A stretch of 60,497 nucleotides of DNA from Candidatus Sabulitectum sp. (GTDB lineage: Bacteria; Fermentibacterota; Fermentibacteria; Fermentibacterales; JCC-6): assembly GCA_023139045.1 (NCBI GenBank), contig JAGLOJ010000027.1, positions 1 to 60,497 of the forward strand. The letters are read 5' to 3'. The notes below the pieces were generated by a model, which saw only the letters and a program-made list of their open reading frames with translations, was not told where the DNA came from and ran no database searches. Positions within the stretch are counted from its first letter, which is position 1, and each line of letters opens with the position of its first letter. Of this stretch, positions 24,612 to 33,285 are shown piece by piece. The translations under genes and the position numbers were made by a program.

Positions 24612-25484
24612 ATGAAAAAAATACCATTCAAAACACTCCGCCATGCTCTCACAGTGCCGGCAGTTAAACTCGTGATCTTTGCAGCTGCAGTAACACCCAG
24701 ACCGATTTCCCGTTTCAATGCAGGTATGGCTGGATGGATTCTTTCCATTCTTCCTCTGCCCTCAAACAGGATTATCAAAAAACACCAGCAGATAATAATG
24801 GCAGATCAGAATATTCATGCAACAGTTGCCGGGATATACACCAGCGTTCTTGCAGGATTCTTTGATTTTTTCTACCTCTCCTATCGCAGTGATGGAGCCT
24901 TCAAAAGGATAGTCAAGGTAAACGGAGCAGACAACATGGAAGAAGCACTTTCCTTTGGAAAGGGTGTTATTGCCGTTACGGCCCACTTCGGGCCGTGGGA
25001 GCTGCTTCCAAGAGCCATGAAACTGCTTGGTTTTGAAATTGGTGTGGTTGGAAGATCGCTTTCACTGAAGGGAGCATCTGATGTGCTTGAAAAACTGAGG
25101 CGGAAACCGGGAATTCATACTATCGACCGCGATGCCGGGGCTGCACCTGTCTTGCGTCTGCTGCGGAAGAATAATTCTCTCGGAATACTTATCGATCAGA
25201 ACACAAAAGGTATTCAGAGTGAATCTGTAGATTTTCTGGGCCACCCGGCCCGTACACCTGTGGCACCGGCTGTGCTTGCAAAAAGACTTGAGGTGCCGGT
25301 GGTTACCATGCACATAACCAGGCAGAAAGATTCCACATACCTTCTTGAAATTGATGAGCCTGTCTTTTTTACAAAAAATGATTCCATCTCTGATGCACTG
25401 ACACTGCTTAACGGAAGAATAAGTCAGTGGATAATGAATGCTCCGGAGCAATGGGTGTGGTTCCACGACAGGTGGCGTAAATAG
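24612..25484 (+). CDS. LpxL/HtrB-family lipid A secondary acyltransferase
   Basis: About 290 residues. It has an N-terminal hydrophobic segment and then the acyltransferase core: TAHFGPWELLP (H-x4-E catalytic motif), VGRSLSLKG, GILIDQNTKG, FLGHPARTPVAPAVLA and the C-terminal PEQWVWFHDRWR typical of LpxL/LpxM. It transfers an acyl chain from acyl-ACP to Kdo2-lipid IVA at the inner membrane. The ATG at 24612 fits the promoter; an ATG at 24594 would overlap the -10 box. Convergent with the polymer locus with a 4-base gap. Confidence 0.92.
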   Translation: MKKIPFKTLRHALTVPAVKLVIFAAAVTPRPISRFNAGMAGWILSILPLPSNRIIKKHQQIIMADQNIHATVAGIYTSVLAGFFDFFYLSYRSDGAFKRIVKVNGADNMEEALSFGKGVIAVTAHFGPWELLPRAMKLLGFEIGVVGRSLSLKGASDVLEKLRRKPGIHTIDRDAGAAPVLRLLRKNNSLGILIDQNTKGIQSESVDFLGHPARTPVAPAVLAKRLEVPVVTMHITRQKDSTYLLEIDEPVFFTKNDSISDALTLLNGRISQWIMNAPEQWVWFHDRWRK

Positions 25485-25488
25485 AATG

Positions 25489-26655
25489 TCAGGATTTCTC
25501 CATTTTCTTTGCCGCGTGACGAATACTGTCTCTGATAAATACTGACAGGTTATGGCAGACCATCCGAAACTTGCTCTGCTTTTCAACTTTATCGTAGAGT
25601 TTAACTATCTCAGCCAGCTGTCTTTCTGTAGCGTGACCGTCAGGCATGTAAAATGAGTGATTAAGAAGCTTATTGCGAATAGCTCTGTGGGTGTCTGAAG
25701 CAAGATTCTGTCGGATCGCCGGCAGAATATCCTCTTCTTTGTAAAGAACATCACCTGCCTGCCATGCATAGGTATTTGATATCTCATCGGTGGACGGTCT
25801 GTAATGATCAGGAGCGGGGTTTGCAAACAGAATTGGTCTGTTTGTGTGGAACCACTCGTAACAGACTGCCGAAATATCAGATATCATAAGATCGGCCTGG
25901 TTCATGTACTGTGTAATATCCGAATCCAGAACAACCTTCACACTGTCTTCTGCACCGAGTTCAGTAATGCACTGATCAATCTTCCTGTAAACATCTCTGT
26001 GACTCTCATAAATCCGTGAATGATACTTGATGATCAGGTTCCATTCTGGGGAAATTGCTCGTATGAGTTTAACTCCCCATAACGGCAGCGAACTCTCTCC
26101 GTGTGATGAAAACTTGAGCTTTGTGCCGGATCCTTCAGTTATCCACGTGGGTGCATAGAGAATTGTTGGTTTTCCGTTGTTAAACAATGGAGTGGAAGCA
26201 ATTGTTTTCAGTACCAGTTTATCAAATTTGGGGTATCCCACTATTTTAAACTTTTCCGGGTGTTTCAGCTTGTATATGCTGCATATTTTTTCCATATGCT
26301 TATTCCCGGGCAGAAGAAGCAGATCGTAAAGAAGTATTCGTTTATGCTCAAGCAGATAGTGTTTGTCTGATGCTCCATGGAACACCTGCACTGAATATCC
26401 CCAGAAGATCATCTGAAATCCTGTGTATACAACAAGTTTGGTGTCCATCCTGTTTATGATCTTTTTTGCTTCAGTTGAATTCTTAACCAGAAGAAGATCC
26501 TCGCAGAGATACGGGAAGTTTTCCTTCAGATAATTGTAAATAGTGGGGTTCTTTGTAAGTATAACACCACCCAGGTTGTCGTAGATCGGGCGGATATGGG
26601 CGAAATGCTGAATATCGGTACGGAGCCAGTATGCTATCTTGTAATTACGCTGCAT
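25489..26655 (-). CDS. CDP-glycerol glycerophosphotransferase-family protein 1
   Basis: 388 residues of GT-B-like TagB/TagF fold. Family motifs are VQVFHGASDKHYLLEHKR (His of the acceptor side), VGYPKFDKL, ILYAPTW, LIIKYHSR and the donor-side LMISDISAVCYEW. The family moves glycerol- or ribitol-phosphate from a CDP donor onto a lipid-linked acceptor at the cytoplasmic face. The C-terminal 40 residues are basic, suiting membrane association. It is the last gene of the locus containing three paralogues and a TagD. Confidence 0.88.
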   Translation of the reverse strand: MQRNYKIAYWLRTDIQHFAHIRPIYDNLGGVILTKNPTIYNYLKENFPYLCEDLLLVKNSTEAKKIINRMDTKLVVYTGFQMIFWGYSVQVFHGASDKHYLLEHKRILLYDLLLLPGNKHMEKICSIYKLKHPEKFKIVGYPKFDKLVLKTIASTPLFNNGKPTILYAPTWITEGSGTKLKFSSHGESSLPLWGVKLIRAISPEWNLIIKYHSRIYESHRDVYRKIDQCITELGAEDSVKVVLDSDITQYMNQADLMISDISAVCYEWFHTNRPILFANPAPDHYRPSTDEISNTYAWQAGDVLYKEEDILPAIRQNLASDTHRAIRNKLLNHSFYMPDGHATERQLAEIVKLYDKVEKQSKFRMVCHNLSVFIRDSIRHAAKKMEKS

Positions 26656-26664
26656 TGCAGAATC

Positions 26665-27756
26665 TTACTCCCTTGCCTTCAAAACTGAATCAATGCACTC
26701 TTTCACACGGCTGGAGGCTTTCCCGTCAAGTCCGGTGAAGAAATATTTTCTGTATTCTTCAAGTTTAGTTTTCATAGCCTCTGACGGGGAAAGCGCCTGT
26801 TCTACAGCCTCTTCAAGTCTATCGGGAGTTGAGATATGGGGAAAAGCTCCCTTCAACCATTCAGCGGGATCGATTGAGAGTATCGGCATACCATCGGAGT
26901 GTTTCAGACTCTTATGGGGAAGCAGGTAGATAATGCCGTGTTTCCCCAGAGCGAGAAATTCGTTAATAACACTGGATGTATCGCTTATCAGGGTGTCTGC
27001 AAGATACAGGTAGGGATAAACATCATACTCATCCTCCGGTACCAGAAAAAGCTCTTTCTGCTTCTCTGCCAGTTTCTGATACATCCTGTGCTGGGAATGC
27101 GAAGCATACTTCCCCCCCCATGAATAGGGATGCAGCTTCACAACCAGATTGTAGCGGGGAATAAGTTCAAGGATACTGTCACCGATCTGATCGATACAGC
27201 TTGGCTTGTACGACGGCGCGAATAGAACGGTCTGCTTTCCGGGGTCAAGCCCCAGTTTCTTCTTAATGGCGGCATTATCGTAATGACCAGGCTGAAAAAA
27301 GGGATCAAGCTTGGGCAGCCCTGTAACATGGAAATCCGCAGACTCTCCGTACCCTGCGCTTTTAATGTAATCGTACCAGTACCGGCCTTCCAGAAAAACA
27401 TGATATCGTGTGTTTTTCTGCCTTGCAATGTTTCTGATTCTCAGTGTTTTTATTCCCACACCGTGATCCAGGTGAAACCTGGGGACATCATCGTACTTAC
27501 CGGGATTCTTAAGCGCATCTCCACAAATTACGGCGTCGAATCCGGTTGTTCTGTTCGTGACCCGGAAGCCCCTGTCTCGAAGATCATCTTCGATCCTTGA
27601 TCTGTTTGAGATGAGAAACACTCCCAGAAAACGGTGCTGATCCCTGCCCACTCTGATCCATAAATCGTAGTCGGGATCTTGAGACATCGCTGTGTAAAGA
27701 GGGTGCAGAGAATTGAAGTAGTACTCTTTTTTCAGGTCAAACAGAATTTTCTTCAT
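26665..27756 (-). CDS. CDP-glycerol glycerophosphotransferase-family protein 2
   Basis: 363 residues, divergent paralogue of its neighbours. It has RFHLDHGVGIKTL at the HG position, VTGLPKLDPFF, VLFAPSYKPS, LVVKLHPYSWGG and ADTLISDTSSVINEFLALGK, the conserved SDTSS donor motif. It lacks the long N-terminal region of TagF. Its start overlaps the preceding paralogue's stop by 4 bases, so it is coupled. Different paralogues may act as primer and polymerase; which is which cannot be assigned. Confidence 0.87.
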   Translation of the reverse strand: MKKILFDLKKEYYFNSLHPLYTAMSQDPDYDLWIRVGRDQHRFLGVFLISNRSRIEDDLRDRGFRVTNRTTGFDAVICGDALKNPGKYDDVPRFHLDHGVGIKTLRIRNIARQKNTRYHVFLEGRYWYDYIKSAGYGESADFHVTGLPKLDPFFQPGHYDNAAIKKKLGLDPGKQTVLFAPSYKPSCIDQIGDSILELIPRYNLVVKLHPYSWGGKYASHSQHRMYQKLAEKQKELFLVPEDEYDVYPYLYLADTLISDTSSVINEFLALGKHGIIYLLPHKSLKHSDGMPILSIDPAEWLKGAFPHISTPDRLEEAVEQALSPSEAMKTKLEEYRKYFFTGLDGKASSRVKECIDSVLKARE

Positions 27757-28820
27757 TGTCCCAGTTTACCCGCAAGACTTTTCACAAATTCTGCTGCTCT
27801 CTGCACAGATTTTCCGTCGTTGATGTAAAAACAATTGTGCAGCATCTCCGTATATTTTGAATTGTTTACTTCATCTGAAAGATTCCTGTTCAAAACATCC
27901 AGAATGCTTTGTGAGCCGTCAAAGAAATCTGCGATTGTCATTACATTCATTTGATCAGGCATGTTGTGTAAAGCGCTGAAATCAGTATTGGCCACTACTA
28001 TGGGCTTTCCTGTGACAAGATACTCATACAGTATTGAAGATGTGTCACTTATGAGAATATCTGAAACAAGAAAATCCTGCATCGTATCATTGGTCGTGAG
28101 CTTATTGGGATTGGAGAAATACACATTGTCTATCCCGTTCACAGCGGCCCAGAGCTTAAGACGCGGAAGACGATGAGCATCGAAATGGTGAGGTCTGATT
28201 ATAAGGTTGTGTTCCTTTGTGATTTCTTTGATGAACAGTTTCGCATACTTTTTTATCGTACCGTTTCCCCACCTCCATGTGGGAGCGTACAGAACCGTCT
28301 TCCTCGATCTGTCCTTCAGGGGAATACCCATCTTTTTCATGAGAGCATCCCTGTCATTCGATCCATTCAGATAATCATCAAACCTGAGATTACCGATCTT
28401 AACAAGACTTTCTTCCGGGAAATCAAGCCCGCTGTCTTTGAATTTCTCCATGTGCTTGGGGCCGGATACAAAAAGATACTGGTAACTCTCCAGAGTATGA
28501 GCTTTCCCGCCGTATTTCTTATCACCGGTGCCATGACCTATGAAAATGCTCCGGGATTTTCCGGTGTCATTATGCACTCTGGCATTCGATTGAGAAAGAA
28601 TTATTCCACTTATATCAGAAATGTCTTTCAGATTCCGTTTCGCAATCCCGGGTGTTCCGAGAAATGCAGCGTCTTTTGATTTAACGCTTCCCCTGAGGTA
28701 TCTCTTGAATTTAAGATAAGTCTTGGTCTTCCTCACAAGGAAGGAGCCACCGATCTCATTGTAAAGCGGCCAGGCATACGACAATTGATATATCTGATTT
28801 GCAAAGTAGTAGATATTCAA
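27753..28820 (-). CDS. CDP-glycerol glycerophosphotransferase-family protein 3
   Basis: 355 residues. Motifs are SRSIFIGHGTGDKKYGGKAH (HGTGDK, the canonical acceptor-side histidine motif), LVKIGNLRFDDYL, VLYAPTWRWGNG, NLIIRPHHFDAHR and ILISDTSSILYEYLVTGKP. Of the four paralogues its HGTGDK and RPHH-type motifs look closest to typical TagB/TagF enzymes. It overlaps the nucleotidyltransferase gene upstream by 4 bases. Confidence 0.89.
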   Translation of the reverse strand: MNIYYFANQIYQLSYAWPLYNEIGGSFLVRKTKTYLKFKRYLRGSVKSKDAAFLGTPGIAKRNLKDISDISGIILSQSNARVHNDTGKSRSIFIGHGTGDKKYGGKAHTLESYQYLFVSGPKHMEKFKDSGLDFPEESLVKIGNLRFDDYLNGSNDRDALMKKMGIPLKDRSRKTVLYAPTWRWGNGTIKKYAKLFIKEITKEHNLIIRPHHFDAHRLPRLKLWAAVNGIDNVYFSNPNKLTTNDTMQDFLVSDILISDTSSILYEYLVTGKPIVVANTDFSALHNMPDQMNVMTIADFFDGSQSILDVLNRNLSDEVNNSKYTEMLHNCFYINDGKSVQRAAEFVKSLAGKLGQ

Positions 28821-29566
28821 CTGGTAATCCTGCTGATAAGGTTTTTAAAGGCAAACATCTCAGGTGTATCAAGATCGATCCACCTTCTGTCACCAATATC
28901 AATGCCGATCATTTTCCCTTCAGTCGCAAGAGCATTGCAGGCGTCCGAAAGGCTGTCTTTACCCTGTTCAACAGAGTCCCGCAACAAGGAGAAAAAGGAG
29001 TGATTGAACTTGAACATACCGCAGTCAATTGCCTGATAATCTTCATACTTTTTATCAAGTCCGGTTATCTCAAACCTGCTCTTCCCTGTTCTGCTGCATT
29101 TGATCTTCATGCCGTCGTCCAGATCGGGGATATCATCAAGCTTGAAATCAATGGCAAGCAATGCCTGATCCGGTTCAATTGGTGTCTCTACGGTTAGTTT
29201 CAGCATTTCTGATTCAAAGATGTGATCACTCATCAACAGAACAAATTCCTCTTCCGGTTTGATCATTTTTTCTGCGCTGAGTACAGAAACCCCGTTGGAA
29301 AGCTCCCAGAAAGGATTGTGGCAAAACTCAATATTGAGAGTGTCCAGCGCAATCCCGCTTAAATAATCTTCCAGTACCGCCGCCTTGAAACCGGTGACAA
29401 TCACCACATCCCTGATGCCTGACTCTGCTATTCCGTCAAGAATGATATCAATAATACTCAGATTCCCTATTTTCAGAAGAGTCTTGGGCAATCCATTGTG
29501 CTGTGATTCCAATCGAGAACCGCAACCAGCTGCGATTATTACTGCTTTCAATATTCTGCTCCGCAT
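28817..29566 (-). CDS. Sugar/alditol-phosphate nucleotidyltransferase
   Basis: About 249 residues of NTP-transferase fold. AVIIAAGCGSRLESQHNGLPKT is the nucleotide-binding loop (G-x-G-S-R with a distant PK), with VVIVTGF, LLMSDHIFE as the metal Asp segment and a C-terminal DRRWIDLDTPEM. The short single domain and LLMSDH segment recall inositol-1-phosphate or phosphocholine cytidylyltransferases more than glucose-1-phosphate enzymes. It probably makes a second activated building block or decoration. A TTG at 29551, with GGAG 8 bases upstream, may be the true start. Confidence 0.82.
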   Translation of the reverse strand: MRSRILKAVIIAAGCGSRLESQHNGLPKTLLKIGNLSIIDIILDGIAESGIRDVVIVTGFKAAVLEDYLSGIALDTLNIEFCHNPFWELSNGVSVLSAEKMIKPEEEFVLLMSDHIFESEMLKLTVETPIEPDQALLAIDFKLDDIPDLDDGMKIKCSRTGKSRFEITGLDKKYEDYQAIDCGMFKFNHSFFSLLRDSVEQGKDSLSDACNALATEGKMIGIDIGDRRWIDLDTPEMFAFKNLISRITS

Positions 29567-29603
29567 AACTTCATGTGATTGTGTATGTTATAAATATTTA
29601 CGA

Positions 29604-29616
29604 CCTGATTATCAGG
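29604..29616. promoter_or_regulatory. Perfect palindrome upstream of the nucleotidyltransferase
   Basis: CCTGAT-T-ATCAGG, a 13-base dyad in the 89-base gap before the nucleotidyltransferase gene. On the minus strand a TATAAC (29594 to 29589) lies just downstream and could be a -10. It could be an operator for an internal promoter; no matching site was seen elsewhere. Confidence 0.3.
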
Positions 29617-29655
29617 AAGAATTATAATCGTTTGCCCCTGTTTTTGCAAAAAAGC

Positions 29656-30693
29656 TCAGCGCAGATACCCTTTCCGGAAATAGCTGTGATAAAGGATCTG
29701 CATTTTGCGAAAGAGATTAAGCGGTTTCCGTCCTTCTCCCATCGGCTGAGTGGGATCGATGGACATGAGCAGGTTGATAATTCCTTTTGAAATGGATCCG
29801 TCAAGTTGTGGATTTACCTCAGCAAGGTGTCTCTTTCTCTGTGCCGAGAACTCATCCGGTCTTAAGAAAGATCTGTCCAGAGCGTTTCTCAGTTCATCAG
29901 GTGAGTGTATGTTAATCCCTTTGTCTTTCCTGCCGAGCGTTCTGCAGGTAACAACCGGTTTATCCAGAACCATAAACTCGTAGACCACTGAAGAGGTATC
30001 TGAAACAAGCACATCGGCCAGGTGAAGGTAAGGTGTGATATCGTAGTGGTCTATGATCTGGAACTGTTTTCCTCGCAGCTCCCGGAGAAGCTCTCTGTTC
30101 ATGAACTCATGAGGTTTGCAGAACCATATTTCTTCCGGTCTCATAATTGTTTCAATTGCAGGAAGAATTTTCTGAGAAGATTCCATACTGCTGCTGTGTG
30201 TTGGTGCATACAGGATTATCTTTTTGTCCGGAGGCAGATTGAATCTTTTTCTGAGATCGGTGGTATCGTATTTCAAGATGTGGTCGATTTTCGGCCAGCC
30301 GGTTTCAATGGTTTTGAAATACCTGTATTTTTTCTGCATTTTCTCGAACCGCTCTGTTACTGCCGGACCTGAGGTAAGGTAAAGATCGAAGAAATGCCGG
30401 ATCTTGTAGTGGGAAGGCTTCTCAATTCCAATTCCGTGAAAAAGTTCCACTTTAATACCCGGCAGACGGAAATCAACAAAGTTACCGGGGCAAAGCACAA
30501 AGTCAGGGTTGTAAGTGATTGCAACCTGCATGTCTGTAAAGACCTTGAACTTTGAGACGGTTTCCGGAAGCTTCCCCTGCACTTTGGCACTTGCGAAAAT
30601 TGCAATTTCAGCTCTCTGTCTTTCGGCCTCGATCACCAGAGGTTCTATTACAGGAAGTGAATAAAGCTTGGAAACATAGAATAGTAATCTCAT
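29656..30693 (-). CDS. CDP-glycerol glycerophosphotransferase-family protein 4
   Basis: 345 residues. It has KVELFHGIGIEKPSHYKI (HG motif), IETGWPKIDHIL, IILYAPTHSSS, KPHEFMN and ADVLVSDTSSVVYEFMVLDKP. Its first residues overlap the tagD-like stop by 4 bases, so the two are coupled. Proximity to TagD suggests this paralogue acts first in chain priming, but that is inference. Confidence 0.88.
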   Translation of the reverse strand: MRLLFYVSKLYSLPVIEPLVIEAERQRAEIAIFASAKVQGKLPETVSKFKVFTDMQVAITYNPDFVLCPGNFVDFRLPGIKVELFHGIGIEKPSHYKIRHFFDLYLTSGPAVTERFEKMQKKYRYFKTIETGWPKIDHILKYDTTDLRKRFNLPPDKKIILYAPTHSSSMESSQKILPAIETIMRPEEIWFCKPHEFMNRELLRELRGKQFQIIDHYDITPYLHLADVLVSDTSSVVYEFMVLDKPVVTCRTLGRKDKGINIHSPDELRNALDRSFLRPDEFSAQRKRHLAEVNPQLDGSISKGIINLLMSIDPTQPMGEGRKPLNLFRKMQILYHSYFRKGYLR

Positions 30694-31094
30694 GTGGAAA
30701 TGGATTTGCCGTTCAGTACTGTGTTTTTGATTGCAGTTGTTGAAATGCTTTTCGTTCTTGGAAGATAGACCACTTCACAGTATTCCTTCAAAAAATCAAA
30801 CTTTCCCGCCCAGTCGTGACCGATAACGAAAACATCGATGGAATGATTCCTGATATCTTCTATCTTCTGCTCCCAGTTTGTCTCCGGTATCACCTTGTCA
30901 ACAAATCGGATTGCTTCAACAATCTGCGCCCTGTGCAAGTAGGGATAAACACACTGCTTGTGCTTCCCGATATTGAACTCATCTGTTGAAACAGCCACCA
31001 CAAGATAATCACCAAGATCTCTGGCCCGTTTCAAAATATTCAAGTGGCCGATATGGAACAGATCAAATGTTCCGTACGTTATTACTCTCTTCAT
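30690..31094 (-). CDS. tagD: Glycerol-3-phosphate cytidylyltransferase (TagD-like)
   Basis: 134 residues of the small cytidylyltransferase fold. VITYGTFDLFHIGHLNILKRA holds the HxGH motif, VVAVSTDEFN follows, then NWEQKIEDI, VFVIGHDWAGKFDFLKEYC and VYLPRTKSISTT (RTxxISTT). These match Bacillus TagD/GCT nearly throughout, including spacing. The product is CDP-glycerol, the donor for the four glycerophosphotransferase-family proteins downstream in the same operon. It is the strongest evidence that the polymer contains glycerol phosphate. CDP-ethanolamine or FAD-type cytidylyltransferases fit less well. Confidence 0.92.
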   Translation of the reverse strand: MKRVITYGTFDLFHIGHLNILKRARDLGDYLVVAVSTDEFNIGKHKQCVYPYLHRAQIVEAIRFVDKVIPETNWEQKIEDIRNHSIDVFVIGHDWAGKFDFLKEYCEVVYLPRTKSISTTAIKNTVLNGKSIST

Positions 31095-31100
31095 TGTCTG

Positions 31101-31991
31101 CTACCATCCGCGTCTGATAAGAGTTGCCCATTGCTCAAGAAACTGGGTGTCTCCCGTGGCAGGCTCAGAGCCCCATCCGGTAAACGCTTTTTTTCTGTCA
31201 AGGCCGATAACAGGAATTCCCAGTGCCCGTGCATGTACCCACAGATCTCTTCTTGTAGTGGCAACAGCAGATGCCCCTGCCACCATTGCGGCTATTATTC
31301 CTTCACTTGTCTCCGGGGGAATGTTACTGTTTTTGCCGTCCAGAGTTACTATTTTCAGTGGAACTTCTGCCCGCTTCTTTTCAAAAATCGAAGAAGCTGC
31401 TTCCGTGGCCAGAATGTACGGCAGAGTTCGATGAGAAACCGGTGACAGGATAGCTGATGCCTTATCGGCCAGAACACGGGGTACGGATGGTTTCCAGCTC
31501 GTATCGACCTTCATCTTGAGAACACTCATGATCCCGTGTACATTATCGGGGAAGACATCCGTAATCGTTTTGATTCTGATGTTTACTGCAGGATGCTTCA
31601 CTGAAGAGATACAGGCCAGCGGAGAGGTCTTTTCTATGAACCTGAGCAGCTCATCCCCGGGCTGAGCACAGAAGAGCAGTACACCCTCCGGCAGCATGGG
31701 ATCCACGAGTCCGGGATCACCTGAATAGATGTGCATCTCCGGCGTCCATGGAAGGAATCCTGCCAGTTCGTTCACATCCTGGTGTGCTGCAAAATGAACT
31801 GGAATATCAGGATAGGCATCCTGGAGTGCTTTTGCCATGTAAACAGCGGACCATGCTTCAGATGTGTCCGAAGAGGTAAAAACGCCAACGGATTGAGGTC
31901 TTAGTATATCTGAGGGAAATCTGAAATTATTCCAGTTTGACAAGACTTTGGATTCTCTTCTCCTGCCGAAGAGTTTCTTTATTAACTTCAC
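31101..31991 (-). CDS. Hypothetical protein, possibly GT9-like
   Basis: 296 residues; no confident family. A basic N-terminus (KLIKKLFGRRRES) precedes alternating beta/alpha segments: SVGVFTSSDTSEAWSAVYMAKAL, PVHFAAHQDVNELAGF, VLLFCAQPGDELLRFI, PLKIVTLDGKNS and ATTRRDLWVHARALGIPVIGLDR. The order of segments and the late alpha/beta unit recall heptosyltransferase-type GT-B folds, but key motifs are missing. It lies between tagD and a TPR-like gene, overlapping the latter by 4 bases, so a role in the surface polymer pathway is likely. Confidence 0.5.
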   Translation of the reverse strand: MKLIKKLFGRRRESKVLSNWNNFRFPSDILRPQSVGVFTSSDTSEAWSAVYMAKALQDAYPDIPVHFAAHQDVNELAGFLPWTPEMHIYSGDPGLVDPMLPEGVLLFCAQPGDELLRFIEKTSPLACISSVKHPAVNIRIKTITDVFPDNVHGIMSVLKMKVDTSWKPSVPRVLADKASAILSPVSHRTLPYILATEAASSIFEKKRAEVPLKIVTLDGKNSNIPPETSEGIIAAMVAGASAVATTRRDLWVHARALGIPVIGLDRKKAFTGWGSEPATGDTQFLEQWATLIRRGW

Positions 31992-32659
31992 TGCTCAAAT
32001 CCTTCCATTATGCTCCGGGCTAAAAATTCTGCTGCGGGGTTGGATGAATCTACTGAGTTCAGAACTCTGGAGGATTCACCGAATCGACCCGATACCTGGA
32101 GGCACAAACCGTACATTACATCTCCCAGTGCATCACCGGAGTAATGAATGCGGATCAACCGGGAAAGATGAAGTGCTTCTTCATACATTCCGAGAGTCAA
32201 ATATGCGGAACAGAGATCGATTGCACTCCAGAAAGCTTTTCTGGCTGTTGAGGCGGCAGCAATTGAAAGTGTCAGTTCATCAACTGCCTTTCTGCCGTCT
32301 TCCTGAAAAAGAGCAGACAAACCCCGGGCTCTGTGAAAAAGCCATGGATCAGTGGGCGACATGCGCATAAGCGCTTCAACTGCGTATTCAGAAAGGCCTG
32401 ACGTCCAGGCAATTCTGGCCATCCAGAAATCATTGAGGTCCTGGTCTCTGCAGGCATTTTGCAGCTCAAGAGAGAGCAGAACTGCTCTGATACCATCACC
32501 GGCATAAATAGCTTCTTCAATAAGTCTGCCCATTATCCGAACTTGTCCGGCAAGGTTCTCCTCCTCTTCCCAGGCAGCCCCGGCTTCTGCAAGCATTCCA
32601 GCCTGCTCCAGTTCAATCGGGGAAAATCCGGCGAGAAAAATCAGTATGAATGCTGTCAT
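31988..32659 (-). CDS. Exported TPR-like helical repeat protein
   Basis: 223 residues. A short N-terminal hydrophobic signal (FILIFLAGF) is followed by regular helical pairs with Ala/Leu/Tyr spacing, such as EALMRMSPTDPWLFHRARGL and AYLTLGMYEEALHLSRLIR, characteristic of tetratricopeptide repeats. No enzymatic motif. It probably scaffolds interactions outside the cytoplasm or at the membrane. Overlaps both neighbours by 4 bases. Confidence 0.6.
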   Translation of the reverse strand: MTAFILIFLAGFSPIELEQAGMLAEAGAAWEEEENLAGQVRIMGRLIEEAIYAGDGIRAVLLSLELQNACRDQDLNDFWMARIAWTSGLSEYAVEALMRMSPTDPWLFHRARGLSALFQEDGRKAVDELTLSIAAASTARKAFWSAIDLCSAYLTLGMYEEALHLSRLIRIHYSGDALGDVMYGLCLQVSGRFGESSRVLNSVDSSNPAAEFLARSIMEGFEQ

Positions 32660-33285
32660 TGCATGTACCTCTGTATTAGTCTTCTGGAAAATCTGAAGTA
32701 GCTGATTACACCGAAAATTGCGGCAATTGGCGTCAGTATCTGAGCAACCCGGGTCAGTTTGAAGAAAATGGTTTTATCCGGATATGCCAGAGTGCCTGCG
32801 GCGGTAAGAACAAGAACATAACTGAAAATAATTGTGAGTCTTTCGCTTGTGGTTATAGCGACCACCGGTATCCTGATGCTCCATGATACCACAAGAAGAC
32901 CCAGAACAACAGTGATATGATACCATGCCGGGATCATGGCCAGCAACACATTTACAACTCCCAGCCTCGCCAGAAAAATAAGCATAACTGAAAGAAACAG
33001 CTTGTCTGCAAGAATATCCAGGGTTTTCCCCGGGGTACTGGATTTTTTTAGTTTTCTTGCCAGCCAGCCATCAATGTAGTCGCTGGAAGCCGCTACAAGA
33101 CACAGCCAGAACATGACTGTGTATTCAGAGTTCCAGCCTGCCCACAGGCAGAATGGAAGGAGGGCGATACGAACCCAGGAGACAAGGGCAGGTACAATTG
33201 GAAGCTGTTCCTGCGTTCTCTTTATCATGAAGACAGCTCGAGACAATTGTTCAAGGTGTTTCTGCTGGGTTTCGTTGAGGTTCAT
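32656..33285 (-). CDS. CDP-alcohol phosphatidyltransferase family protein
   Basis: 209 residues with several membrane helices and the catalytic signature in SDYIDGWLARKLKKSSTPG followed by KTLDILADKL (D-x2-D-G-x2-A-R-x8-G-x3-D-x3-D), complete. Such enzymes join a CDP-linked alcohol or diacylglycerol to a second alcohol, as in PgsA or phosphatidylinositol-phosphate synthases. Next to a CDP-glycerol locus and an IPCT-like nucleotidyltransferase, it may build the lipid anchor, but housekeeping phosphatidylglycerophosphate synthesis is equally possible. The N-terminal 30 residues are soluble and not typical. Confidence 0.88.
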   Translation of the reverse strand: MNLNETQQKHLEQLSRAVFMIKRTQEQLPIVPALVSWVRIALLPFCLWAGWNSEYTVMFWLCLVAASSDYIDGWLARKLKKSSTPGKTLDILADKLFLSVMLIFLARLGVVNVLLAMIPAWYHITVVLGLLVVSWSIRIPVVAITTSERLTIIFSYVLVLTAAGTLAYPDKTIFFKLTRVAQILTPIAAIFGVISYFRFSRRLIQRYMQ

